The notes under the pieces were generated by a model that ran no database searches, was not told the DNA's origin, and saw nothing but the letters and a program-made list of their open reading frames with translations. Below, piece after piece: positions 1-6,670 of a stretch of 9,176 nt of DNA. This DNA is from Desulfobacteraceae bacterium (lineage in GTDB: Bacteria; Desulfobacterota; Desulfobacteria; Desulfobacterales; SURF-7): NCBI GenBank assembly GCA_030618925.1, contig JAUXCK010000081.1, positions 1 through 9,176 of the forward strand, written 5' to 3'. The translations under genes were made by a program, and so were the position numbers. Numbering within the stretch: the first letter of the stretch is position 1; each line of letters starts with the position of its first letter.

Positions 1-2
1 CA

Positions 3-188
3 GGCAGACAGCCCCATAAGGTACAGGCGAGAAGCTTAGTATGTTTCTGGGCATCAAGGGAACTTGGTATGAGTATGGTGCAATTGTCAAAACACTTAAA
101 AATATCTCAACCGACAGCAAGTCAGTCAGCAACCCGTGGAGAAAAAATTGCAAAAAAAAACAAATTAAAACTAATGAAAAATAAATAA
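3..188 (+). CDS. C-terminal end of probable REP-associated tyrosine transposase (RAYT, IS200-like Y1 family), 5' truncated by window
   Basis: An open frame enters from the left edge and runs 61 codons to a TAA at 186-188. Its protein contains the stretch ARSLVCFWASRELGMSM, then a helix-turn-helix-like segment (QLSKHLKISQPTASQSATRG) and a lysine-rich end. I recognise this as the DnaA-like/HTH tail that many IS200-like (Y1) REP-associated transposases carry after the catalytic domain. In that family the Y1 domain nicks and joins single-stranded DNA at REP hairpins, and the tail probably helps binding. The catalytic HUH motif and tyrosine would lie outside the window, so activity cannot be judged. 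A run of nine A (152-160) lies inside the coding end and could slip. A GC-rich hairpin follows 17 nt after the stop, as expected for a RAYT flanked by REP-type sequence. Family assignment is from memory of the tail only. It could also be another transposase or regulator sharing this HTH. Confidence 0.68.
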   Translation, partial: GRQPHKVQARSLVCFWASRELGMSMVQLSKHLKISQPTASQSATRGEKIAKKNKLKLMKNK

Positions 189-205
189 TCAATATATCAA
201 GGAAC

Positions 206-237
206 GTCCCCCCTAATTTTTTATGGGGCGGGGGGAC
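206..237. repeat. GC-rich hairpin, REP-like or terminator, between RAYT end and zinc-ribbon gene
   Basis: GTCCCCCC (206-213) and GGGGGGAC (230-237) form a perfect 8-bp inverted repeat around a 16-nt AT-rich loop that also contains GGGG. Just upstream is GGAACGTCC, itself an imperfect palindrome. The hairpin sits between two genes whose 3' ends converge on it: the RAYT stop at 188 and the minus-strand stop at 245-247. It could therefore act as a bidirectional terminator, but neither side has a convincing T-run. Because it adjoins a RAYT fragment, a REP/BIME-type element is the alternative. Genome copy number would decide. Confidence 0.5.
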
Positions 238-244
238 CGCAGCT

Positions 245-1750
245 TTACGGGAATCTCCTTGAAATTGTCCCTGCGATCACATGGCTGAACACGAGCTTAC
301 GGGGTTTTGTGGATGTGTAAAAATAGAGGTACCCTTCAGTTTCTTTTCCCGGCTGCAACTGGGTCAGTAGTTTCCGGCTGCAATCATTATAACTATAGCG
401 TTTATTATTTGACCCGACCATGGTAAAAAAATCGACATTAACAAAAAAGGGCTCTGTGCTGATGTTCTTTATCCAGACATAAATCTTTCTCTGCCCTCCG
501 GTGGCTCCTTTTGTCACACCATCATTCCGAACCGCCATCTGAACCTGATCATTGCCTTCATAAAAAAGCAACCCCGCGTTCTTGAGCTGAACCTTTAATT
601 TCCGGTATTTCTTTTGTGGACCTTCTAATTGGATTGCCTTGTCAATTTCAGCCAGGGCCACCCGCAGGTCCGATCGAAACCGTTCTTTTTTGGAAAAAAA
701 ACTTTTGGCATCCCTGTAGTTTTTGTCAGCGAGTTTTTTTCGATAGATTTTTACTTTTTTCGCATACCCCTTATTTCGCGGGTTCATCTGGTACAGCTTT
801 GAGTAGATTCTATAGTTTGTTTCATACTCTCTACCTGGAATCGATTTGGCCCTGTCAACCAGTTTTATTTCTTCAAGGTACTTTTTAATCCTGGACATAT
901 CGTTTTCAAGCGGGGGGATATCATACTTCTTGATCTTCTGATCAAAAAGATCGAAATACCTTCGATCGATGATGGATATCAAGGCCGCATCTATTTCAGC
1001 TTTATTGGTATAATATTCGTCCGCCGTCTTTTTATACTCATCGGCAAGCTTGCGCCGCGCCTCTTCCTGCTGCGCGATGATTCTTTTTTGCTCGCCACCC
1101 GCCATCCAGTTCTTTACCAGAGCAGTCACGCCCCATCCAACCACCAAAACGGCCACGATAGCGACGACTGCCACGGCAAATTTTCGCTGGTTTCCCTTTA
1201 GATAAGTTACTGCTTTGTCAACTTGATCGTTGACGGCCCTTGACGGTTTGTCGGCAGCATCACCTTCCGCCTGATTCTCCTCTTCCCGGGCCTTGTCCGC
1301 CTGTTTTTTTACTTCCTGCTCTCTCGCCCTTTTTACCTGGGCTGCCTGAATCCCCTTTTTTGCCTCTTCCTGAATCCGTGCATGTTTTTCTGCTATTCTT
1401 TGTTGCTCTTTTCTTTTCCTGGTTTCCGCCTCGGTCTTTTTCTGTTCTGTCAGTTGTTCATGCTTTTCAAAAATAACACCGCAATGACGGCATTCGTTTT
1501 CATCAGACCGCCTGCTAAACCCGCATTTTGGGCATTCCCCTACGACGTCACCACTTGAGGACGCTGCTGTTTGATCTTTTCCCGTTTCAAGCGCCAAATC
1601 ACCGGCTTGAAGGCTGCCTCCATTTTTTGTTATGTTTTTTAGCGCTTTTTTTTCAGCCTTCTGCTGCTCCAGAAGGTCGAAATCAACACCGCAAAGAGAA
1701 CAATGTGTATCGCCGGATTCACGTTCATATCCGCATTTCGGGCATTCCAT
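245..1750 (-). CDS. Double zinc-ribbon, single-pass membrane protein with DUF4352-like C-terminal domain
   Basis: A 501-residue protein of unknown function. Two near-identical zinc ribbons are visible at the N-terminus: CPKCG...CSLCG (Cys3, 6, 17, 20) and CPKCG...CRHCG (Cys73, 76, 87, 90). Each is CxxC-x10-CxxC. A charged, probably coiled-coil region follows (about 93-165). A single hydrophobic segment spans about 190-213 (FAVAVVAIVAVLVVGWGV), and then comes a second charged helical stretch. Residues about 250-395 are helical and lysine-rich, loosely TPR-like near 364-395. The last 100 residues (about 400-495) are beta-rich and resemble DUF4352, a telokin-like immunoglobulin-fold domain usually outside the membrane. 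I infer cytoplasmic ribbons and a periplasmic C-terminus. The ATG at 1748-1750 has an AAGGA ribosome binding site 5 nt upstream. It is transcribed alone or behind the RNA methyltransferase gene, with a 166-nt gap. No enzymatic motif is seen. Domain names are by recognition, not search. Confidence 0.85.
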   Translation of the reverse strand: MECPKCGYERESGDTHCSLCGVDFDLLEQQKAEKKALKNITKNGGSLQAGDLALETGKDQTAASSSGDVVGECPKCGFSRRSDENECRHCGVIFEKHEQLTEQKKTEAETRKRKEQQRIAEKHARIQEEAKKGIQAAQVKRAREQEVKKQADKAREEENQAEGDAADKPSRAVNDQVDKAVTYLKGNQRKFAVAVVAIVAVLVVGWGVTALVKNWMAGGEQKRIIAQQEEARRKLADEYKKTADEYYTNKAEIDAALISIIDRRYFDLFDQKIKKYDIPPLENDMSRIKKYLEEIKLVDRAKSIPGREYETNYRIYSKLYQMNPRNKGYAKKVKIYRKKLADKNYRDAKSFFSKKERFRSDLRVALAEIDKAIQLEGPQKKYRKLKVQLKNAGLLFYEGNDQVQMAVRNDGVTKGATGGQRKIYVWIKNISTEPFFVNVDFFTMVGSNNKRYSYNDCSRKLLTQLQPGKETEGYLYFYTSTKPRKLVFSHVIAGTISRRFP

Positions 1751-1916
1751 AATGATCCTTAAATGCTAATAAATATTATAAATTCGGAAGGTTAAAATTA
1801 AAATGACATTTTTATCAGGATAATGGCGGAAAACTTTATTTTGGAACAACGCATTATCTGCAGCTTCTTGAAATATAACATATAATACCTTATTTATCGC
1901 GAAGTTACAACTATTT

Positions 1917-3131
1917 TTATAAGATTTTTCCAGTCAGCAGGTCAAGATTAAGGCCGCCGTGAAAAAACGGGGTTGTCTTAAACCTGAAAGGAGTATTCTT
2001 TAAAAACGATTTGTGGGGAACAATCAGTATTAACTTCCATCCTTTGAAATCAAGCACAAGCTTTCGGCAAATATCCTGAAAAAGCCTTTTGCTTTCCTGA
2101 TGCTTTCCAAGGCGAAGACCATACGGCGGATTAATGGCCACCATCCCCTGGTGTTTGAATTCACCAAACTCTGCAAAGCCTGCGGGGGACAAGTCAAAAA
2201 AATCCTTGTGAAACACCTTGACTGATTTTGAAAAAGAAAAGCGATTGAGCTGTTTCTTAAATGCTGAGACTGTTTTCTGATCTTTATCTGAAGCAAAAAT
2301 CAAAGGGTGCTCGATAATGGCGATCTCCTTCTGAGCCATTTTTTTTATATGGTCCCACCGCTTTTGCCTGAAGCACGGCCACCCCATGAACGCAAATTCC
2401 CTGTACCATCCTGAAGGAATATTATTTGCCTTCATGGCCCCTTCAACAGTAAAAGTACCTGACCCGCACATGGGATCCACAAAAGGCTCCATCCCCTTAT
2501 GACCTGCCAGTCTTAAAGCGGCCGCAGCAATGGTTTCCCGGATGGGTGCTTTCCCGCCATGCCTTTTCACACCCCTTTTGTGGAGCAGCTCCCCGCTGCT
2601 GTCAAGTGATATAGTAAAATCATCTTTAAAAACACGTACAAATATTTTTTGTTCAAACGCCTGGGCATCTTCATGACCCGCAAAAACCCCGCCGCTCATC
2701 CGATGAGTGATATTTTCCATAAAAGCGTCTGCAATTGCATCTGTATGGAATAGCCTTGAATGCCTGGTCGTGACCCTGATTTGCGGTACCATGCCGTTGT
2801 GGATATAGAGCTCCCAGGGAAACCCGGCACTCTTTTTATGAAGCTGTCTTAAATTGGTGGCTTTAAACCGATGGATCCGCATGAGAATCCGGCTGGCTGT
2901 CCGAAGATATAAATTGGCAAGATAACAGTCATGAACGCGTCCTGTGAATTCCACCCCGCCCGGAACGATTGCAGCCGATTTTACGGATAAGGGGAGTGCC
3001 ATCAATTCCTCATGACACAAATATTCGAACCCCGGCGCCGTTACGGCAAAAAAATTCAGGCTGCGGCCGATGATGTGTCGGCGGACACGTTTTTCAAACG
3101 ACGTGGATGCGTTTAATTTATTTCCATCCAT
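1917..3131 (-). CDS. THUMP domain-containing class I SAM-dependent RNA methyltransferase (RlmL N-terminal/YpsC-like)
   Basis: A 404-residue protein from the ATG at 3129-3131. The N-terminal part (about 27-177) fits the ferredoxin-like/THUMP RNA-binding module of the RlmL/YpsC/TrmN group, starting at FFAVTAPGFEYLCHEEL. The catalytic Rossmann fold shows LHKRG near 184-188, the SAM-binding motif DPMCGSGTF (219-227) and the catalytic NPPYG (334-338) typical of base-amino methyltransferases. Related E. coli RlmL methylates G2445 of 23S rRNA, but the exact target here cannot be read from sequence. Length matches the roughly 380-residue stand-alone YpsC-like members and lacks the second methyltransferase (RlmK) half of E. 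coli RlmL. The frame stays open upstream to a GTG at 3248, adding 39 residues. I prefer 3131 because AGGG lies 9 nt upstream of it, no ribosome site precedes the GTG, and family similarity starts only after residue 25. It is divergent from ssb. Confidence 0.88.
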   Translation of the reverse strand: MDGNKLNASTSFEKRVRRHIIGRSLNFFAVTAPGFEYLCHEELMALPLSVKSAAIVPGGVEFTGRVHDCYLANLYLRTASRILMRIHRFKATNLRQLHKKSAGFPWELYIHNGMVPQIRVTTRHSRLFHTDAIADAFMENITHRMSGGVFAGHEDAQAFEQKIFVRVFKDDFTISLDSSGELLHKRGVKRHGGKAPIRETIAAAALRLAGHKGMEPFVDPMCGSGTFTVEGAMKANNIPSGWYREFAFMGWPCFRQKRWDHIKKMAQKEIAIIEHPLIFASDKDQKTVSAFKKQLNRFSFSKSVKVFHKDFFDLSPAGFAEFGEFKHQGMVAINPPYGLRLGKHQESKRLFQDICRKLVLDFKGWKLILIVPHKSFLKNTPFRFKTTPFFHGGLNLDLLTGKIL

Positions 3132-3338
3132 ATAATCAAACCCTGTTTGATTAAGAGTAGGATGACGATTAAGATCAGGATGATAGTGTATATGAACCCC
3201 ATCGAGAAAAGTAAATCTCAGGCGTAAACCAACTTTTTTTAATGGCACATGATTGACATTCTGACATGGTTTATGTATTTATGCCAGATATTATAACTTC
3301 TCTTTATTTAATCCCGGTAAATAAAAAGCAGGAAGGGC

Positions 3339-3364
3339 CCTGTGTGCGGATTCAGGCATACAGG
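3339..3364 (+). promoter_or_regulatory. Dyad/hairpin in the ssb leader
   Basis: CCTGTGTGC (3339-3347) and GCATACAGG (3356-3364) form a 9-bp stem with one G-T wobble around an 8-base loop. The sequence TCGTTTTGG follows. It lies 63 nt before the ssb start. It could be an operator, or a weak attenuator hairpin in the leader. It does not match a regulator site I can name. Confidence 0.35.
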
Positions 3365-3417
3365 TCGTTTTGGCCACAATCCATGTAAATACAAAAACAC
3401 TTAATTTGGCATTAAAT

Positions 3418-3422
3418 GGAGG
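3418..3422 (+). promoter_or_regulatory. ssb ribosome binding site that fixes the start codon
   Basis: GGAGG lies 5 nt before the ATG at 3428. It also overlaps an in-frame upstream ATG (3416), which therefore cannot use it. This places translation initiation at 3428. Confidence 0.85.
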
Positions 3423-3427
3423 ACAGC

Positions 3428-3889
3428 ATGGCAGCAATTAACAAGGCAATATTGATTGGTAATTTGGGGAAAGACCCTGAAGTCCGGTACACACAAGACG
3501 GAAAAGCTGTTGCAAGTTTCAGTATTGCAACAACAGAGAAATGGAAGGACAAGGCCACCGGTGAAAACAGAGAAAAAACGGAGTGGCATCGGATTAAGGC
3601 GTTCGATCGTCTTGGCGAAATCTGTGGAGAATATCTGTCAAAGGGCAAGCAGGTGTATATTGAGGGAAGGATACAGACAAGCTCCTGGGAAAAGGACGGC
3701 ATCACCAGATATACCACCGAAATCGTTGCAAACACCATGAAAATGCTGGGCAGCAGGGATTCTTCTCCTGCTTCCAGGGGCAACCAGGTCGGTGCAGGTG
3801 CTCAGGACAATACCCAGCAGGGCGGGGGCGGCGGTTTTCAGGGAGGGCCGCCTCCAATGGATCCGCCGGAAGACGATATTCCCTTCTGA
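3428..3889 (+). CDS. ssb: Single-stranded DNA-binding protein
   Basis: A 153-residue bacterial SSB. It binds single-stranded DNA as a tetramer during replication, recombination and repair, and recruits partners through its C-terminal tip. The OB fold spans about 1-108, with the hallmark start [20 protein letters not shown], the central [20 protein letters not shown] and [17 protein letters not shown] flexible Gly/Gln/Pro-rich linker (about 110-143) follows, ending in the acidic tip DDIPF that docks helicase and repair proteins. A GGAGG site 5 nt upstream selects the ATG at 3428. An in-frame ATG at 3416 would add four residues (MEDS) that are atypical for the family. The gene stands alone between the divergent RNA methyltransferase gene and the convergent histidine kinase gene, and a strong hairpin follows its stop. 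Length and domain order are ordinary. Confidence 0.97.
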   Translation: MAAINKAILIGNLGKDPEVRYTQDGKAVASFSIATTEKWKDKATGENREKTEWHRIKAFDRLGEICGEYLSKGKQVYIEGRIQTSSWEKDGITRYTTEIVANTMKMLGSRDSSPASRGNQVGAGAQDNTQQGGGGGFQGGPPPMDPPEDDIPF

Positions 3890-3920
3890 CAGGCACAAAA
3901 TCTCAAACACATATCTCTAC

Positions 3921-3955
3921 GCTTACGCCATCCCGCCGGGCGGGGTGGTGTAAGC
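3921..3955. terminator. Strong hairpin between convergent ssb and histidine kinase genes
   Basis: The arms GCTTACGCCATCCCGC (3921-3936) and GCGGGGTGGTGTAAGC (3940-3955) can form a nearly perfect 16-pair stem with two G-T wobbles and a tiny loop. It lies 31 nt after the ssb stop and 30 nt beyond the kinase stop, the usual place for a shared bidirectional terminator. Neither strand shows a T-run after the stem, so it may work through factor-dependent termination or mainly stabilise 3' ends. Confidence 0.65.
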
Positions 3956-3985
3956 ACCGTGACTCAGGCAATTCTCACCGCCCGT

Positions 3986-6046
3986 TTATTCAATGGGTTG
4001 CTTGCCGGCAGACGGATTGAGTCTCAAAAGCTGCTGTTCGATGGCATCAATCATTTGCTGGGGTTGTATGGGCTTTGAAATATAATCGTCCATGCCGGCC
4101 GAAACGAACCGTTCCCGGTCTCCTTTGATGGCATGAGCCGTCATGGCGATGATGGGCACCTGATGGTTCCGCACCCGCGACGTTTGATCCCGAATTTGTT
4201 CTGTCGCCTCAACCCCATCCATTTCCGGCATCTGTACATCCATAAGAACCAAATCATAAGATATTGTTTCCAAAGCATTAACTGCCTCTTTGCCGGTTTT
4301 AACAATATCTGCGCGATACCCTGCTTTTTCCAACAGCTTTATGGCCAGTTTCTGATTCACCAAATTATCTTCAGCCAGGAGAATCCGTGCTGACCGTCTT
4401 TTATCTTCAGAGAGACTATGGCATGTCAGCAACCCCGGCACCTGTTTCTTTTCATTCATTTTTAGCCCGTCCCCGAGCATACTGACCAGGCATTCATAGA
4501 GCGGAAGCTGCCGGACCGGTTTCATCAGGCTGGCTGAAAAACCGCATTCCTTTATTTTTTCATCATCTTCACATCTACCGCGATATGTCAGCATTATCAG
4601 AAAGGGGCTTTGGGTCTCCAGATCCGGATCATTTTGTATTGCTGCACCAAACCCGTCATCATACGGATCAGACAGTATTTTATTCAAAATAACCAGATCA
4701 AAAGGCATTTTTTCTGAAATAGCCTGTTTCATCAAGGACAGGGCCTTGCCCGTGTTTGATACTGCCTCAAATTGACAGCCCCACATATCCAGATAACTGC
4801 TGAGGATTTCCCTGCCGGTATGACTGCTGTCAACAACAAGAATCCGTTTTGCCTTTATTTCCGGCGGCAGCATCTGCAATTCTTTTTTAGCCTCCGGCTG
4901 CTTTTTAAAAACAGCAGTAAACCAAAAAGTTGTTCCCCTGCCCTTGCCGCTCGTGACACCAATCTTCCCCCCCATTGCCTCTGCAAGCTGCTTAGAAATG
5001 GCAAGGCCAAGCCCGGTGCCGCCATATTTACGCGTGGTTGACACATCCACCTGTGAGAAAGTTTGAAATATGCGCCCCTGGTGACCGGGTGAAATGCCGA
5101 TTCCAGTGTCGGTTACGGAAAAAAGAACCCTTACATGGGTGGTGGTTTCCCTTTCCAAAACCGCACGGATAACAACTTCACCTTTTTCAGTAAATTTAAC
5201 CGAGTTCCCGGCCAGGTTAATCAGAATTTGACGCAGACGACCTGGATCCCCCATCAATAACGGCTCGATATGATGATCAATCAGACATAAAAATTCCAGT
5301 CCCTTTTCCGAAGCTTTTTCTGCAAGAAGTTCTGAAACATCCTCAACAACCATCCGGATATCAAAATCCAGCATCTCAAGCGTCATTTTCCCTGCTTCAA
5401 TCTTTGAAAAATCCAAGATATCATTAATAATGGACAGCAAGGAATCAGCACTTAACTGAATGGTTTCAGCCAGCTCCTGCTGCTCATCCGCAAGGCTGGT
5501 ATCGATCAGAAGCCTTGTCATGCCAATAATCCCGTTCATGGGGGTCCTGATCTCGTGGCTCATATTGGCAAGAAAGTCACTTTTGGCACTGCTGGCGGCT
5601 TCGGCCTCCCGGGCCAGGTCACGCGCTTTTTCCGTAGCCACTTCCTGCTTAAGTTTAGCCGCCTCCAGTTCCGTCACATCCTGCACCATAATATAGATAT
5701 ATTCGATCTGGTTTTCTTCATCCCGAAGAGGGCCCATGGTACAGTCCTGCTGCATAAACTCAAAATCCATGCCAAACCTGTCCACTGCTTTAAACGGGAA
5801 ATAGTGATTGTTTCGTTTTTGGGAAAAGAATGCATAACTCCCGAAGGCAAAAACCAGTTTGGCATTGCGCAAAAACCAGGGTGTGTTTAATTTCGGAAAA
5901 AAGGTCAGGACAGGCATGCCGACTATCTTACCAGCCGGTATCTTGCTGTGTATTTCCAGCCAACGGTTCCACTTATAAACCCTTAGTTCTGAATCAAGGA
6001 TCGCAATGCCTGCATTGACCATATTAAAAATTTGAGCAAAGACCAT
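3986..6046 (-). CDS. Soluble PAS-hybrid sensor histidine kinase with degenerate and canonical receiver domains
   Basis: A 686-residue hybrid histidine kinase of a multistep phosphorelay. There is no transmembrane segment or signal peptide, so it senses a cytoplasmic cue. Domains in order: PAS (about 2-125, including [16 protein letters not shown]); a short coiled coil; HisKA with the phosphoacceptor His164 in [10 protein letters not shown]; and HATPase_c with N-box Asn277/Asn281, G1 DTGIGI (313-318), F-box FQTFSQVD, and G2 GGTGLGLAI (342-350). Receiver 1 (about 400-524) keeps Asp406 and Lys509 but has Asn455 where the phosphorylated Asp should be. Receiver 2 (about 553-674) is canonical: AEDN with Asp560, [11 protein letters not shown] with Asp603, Thr636 and Lys658. 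No HPt domain follows, so the next relay partner must lie elsewhere. A GTG at 6062-6064 would add six residues without a ribosome site, whereas AAGGA lies 10 nt before the ATG at 6046. The inducing signal is unknown. TatA upstream gives no functional clue. Confidence 0.93.
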   Translation of the reverse strand: MVFAQIFNMVNAGIAILDSELRVYKWNRWLEIHSKIPAGKIVGMPVLTFFPKLNTPWFLRNAKLVFAFGSYAFFSQKRNNHYFPFKAVDRFGMDFEFMQQDCTMGPLRDEENQIEYIYIMVQDVTELEAAKLKQEVATEKARDLAREAEAASSAKSDFLANMSHEIRTPMNGIIGMTRLLIDTSLADEQQELAETIQLSADSLLSIINDILDFSKIEAGKMTLEMLDFDIRMVVEDVSELLAEKASEKGLEFLCLIDHHIEPLLMGDPGRLRQILINLAGNSVKFTEKGEVVIRAVLERETTTHVRVLFSVTDTGIGISPGHQGRIFQTFSQVDVSTTRKYGGTGLGLAISKQLAEAMGGKIGVTSGKGRGTTFWFTAVFKKQPEAKKELQMLPPEIKAKRILVVDSSHTGREILSSYLDMWGCQFEAVSNTGKALSLMKQAISEKMPFDLVILNKILSDPYDDGFGAAIQNDPDLETQSPFLIMLTYRGRCEDDEKIKECGFSASLMKPVRQLPLYECLVSMLGDGLKMNEKKQVPGLLTCHSLSEDKRRSARILLAEDNLVNQKLAIKLLEKAGYRADIVKTGKEAVNALETISYDLVLMDVQMPEMDGVEATEQIRDQTSRVRNHQVPIIAMTAHAIKGDRERFVSAGMDDYISKPIQPQQMIDAIEQQLLRLNPSAGKQPIE

Positions 6047-6056
6047 AAACGAATTG

Positions 6057-6061
6057 TCCTT
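6057..6061 (-). promoter_or_regulatory. Ribosome binding site deciding the histidine kinase start
   Basis: AAGGA on the minus strand lies 10 nt before the ATG at 6046 and inside the codons that would be used if the upstream GTG (6064) were the start. It therefore favours ATG 6046. Confidence 0.55.
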
Positions 6062-6102
6062 CACTGAAAATTGTTGTGTGTTTTGGCGAATGATTAAAAA
6101 TT

Positions 6103-6136
6103 AAAAAACCGGCTGGTAAAGACCCCCCGGTTTTTT
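6103..6136 (-). terminator. Rho-independent terminator candidate downstream of tatA
   Basis: AAAAAACCGG and CCGGTTTTTT (6103-6112 and 6127-6136) form a 10-bp inverted repeat with a 14-nt loop. Read on the minus strand, the stem ends in a T-run followed by AATTTTTAA. It lies after tatA and before the histidine kinase start, so it would separate the two transcripts. The GC core is only four pairs, which makes it moderate in strength. Confidence 0.6.
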
Positions 6137-6186
6137 TATAATGGGGGAAGGGGAGTGTTGCGCTTATTTACGAACATATTCACAGG

Positions 6187-6219
6187 CACGGTATTGTTTT
6201 GTTTAAAACAATACCAGTG
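6187..6219. terminator. Perfect 11-bp AT-rich hairpin in the tatA 3' region
   Basis: GGTATTGTTTT (6190-6200) and AAAACAATACC (6205-6215) pair perfectly around a 4-base loop. With one bulged A the stem extends by CAC/GTG to 6187-6219. On the plus strand it is followed by a run of seven T, but no plus-strand gene is upstream. On the minus strand it lies 54 nt past the tatA stop, with A-rich sequence before it. It may stabilise or end the tatA transcript, or block antisense transcription arriving from the kinase side. Confidence 0.45.
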
Positions 6220-6272
6220 ATGTTTTTTTAAATCAGATGTAAAGCAGGTAAATCGGTTTGACCTATATTATA

Positions 6273-6449
6273 TCAGGTATCATTATTATCTTCAAGTTTT
6301 TCCTGATTGTCAGCTTCAGATGTGGCCTTTTTAAAATTTCGGATCCCTTTACCAATTCCTGCTCCAATTTCCGGCAGTTTGCCAGCGCCAAAAATAATAA
6401 GGATGATAATAAAAATAATTATTAATTCCGGCATTCCGATTCCAAACAT
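6273..6449 (-). CDS. tatA: Twin-arginine translocase subunit TatA/TatE
   Basis: A 58-residue protein, short but complete. TatA forms the pore-like assembly that moves folded proteins carrying twin-arginine signals across the inner membrane, working with TatC (not in this window). Visible are the family hallmarks: a short N-terminal [10 protein letters not shown], a transmembrane helix (about 7-20, [14 protein letters not shown]), the [10 protein letters not shown] hinge, an amphipathic helix (about 25-42, [14 protein letters not shown]) and an acidic tail ending EDNNDT. AGGAGG lies 5 nt before the ATG. A sigma-70-type promoter is seen at 6554-6582, giving a leader of about 100 nt. It is not next to tatB or tatC, so the Tat genes are dispersed here. 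TatA versus TatE cannot be told apart from sequence alone. Confidence 0.93.
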   Translation of the reverse strand: MFGIGMPELIIIFIIILIIFGAGKLPEIGAGIGKGIRNFKKATSEADNQEKLEDNNDT

Positions 6450-6553
6450 ATTACCCTCCTAATTTATCTGGCGCTGTTTGATGAAATTCCTGCACCATGC
6501 TAAAAAATACTTTTGCATTTTATACCCTCATTGCGATAGCCGCAAACAAAAAA

Positions 6554-6582
6554 AATATACCACCCACCCGGTAATGTGTCAA
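6554..6582 (-). promoter_or_regulatory. Sigma-70-type promoter for tatA
   Basis: On the minus strand TTGACA (6577-6582) is followed after exactly 17 nt by TATATT (6554-6559). That is a perfect -35 and a 5/6 -10. Transcription would start near 6547 and reach the tatA ATG (6449) after about 98 nt. It lies in the divergent gap shared with the MetE-like gene. Confidence 0.7.
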
Positions 6583-6610
6583 TCTTTTACGCTTCTTCTA
6601 AATATATCTC

Positions 6611-6639
6611 TTGAGAATTTTTTCAAAATCAAGTATGTG
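6611..6639 (+). promoter_or_regulatory. Candidate promoter for the MetE-like/MoxR/vWA cluster
   Basis: TTGAGA (6611-6616) is followed after 17 nt by TATGTG (6634-6639). The -35 matches 5/6 and the -10 only 3/6. The predicted start near 6646 gives a leader of about 25 nt before the ATG at 6671. No riboswitch-like structure fits in that leader. Confidence 0.35.
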
Positions 6640-6670
6640 TTAGAGTTCAGTAAAAAGGAGAAGAAGCCCC

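Noticed and set aside
225..235. G-quadruplex from the G-rich run near the left hairpin
   Set aside because: Only two G-runs are present, and the G-run is better explained as the arm of the 206-237 hairpin.
1775..1780. TATAAT on the minus strand ahead of the zinc-ribbon gene
   Set aside because: It is a perfect -10 but has no acceptable -35 at 16-18 nt in an AT-rich stretch, so chance is likely.
3253..3281. TTGACA followed 17 nt later by TATTTA as an ssb promoter
   Set aside because: The -35 is perfect but the -10 matches only 3/6, and it lies about 150 nt upstream of ssb, too weak to annotate.
3412..3783. Minus-strand frame of 123 codons opposite ssb
   Set aside because: It is a shadow of ssb, whose OB fold and tail are complete on the plus strand.
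5555..5890. Plus-strand frame of 111 codons inside the histidine kinase
   Set aside because: It is antisense to the PAS/HisKA coding region, whose motifs are intact, and has low-quality composition.
6450..6670. Possible cobalamin or SAM riboswitch before the MetE-like gene
   Set aside because: I saw no conserved riboswitch core on the plus strand, and the predicted leader is only about 25 nt.
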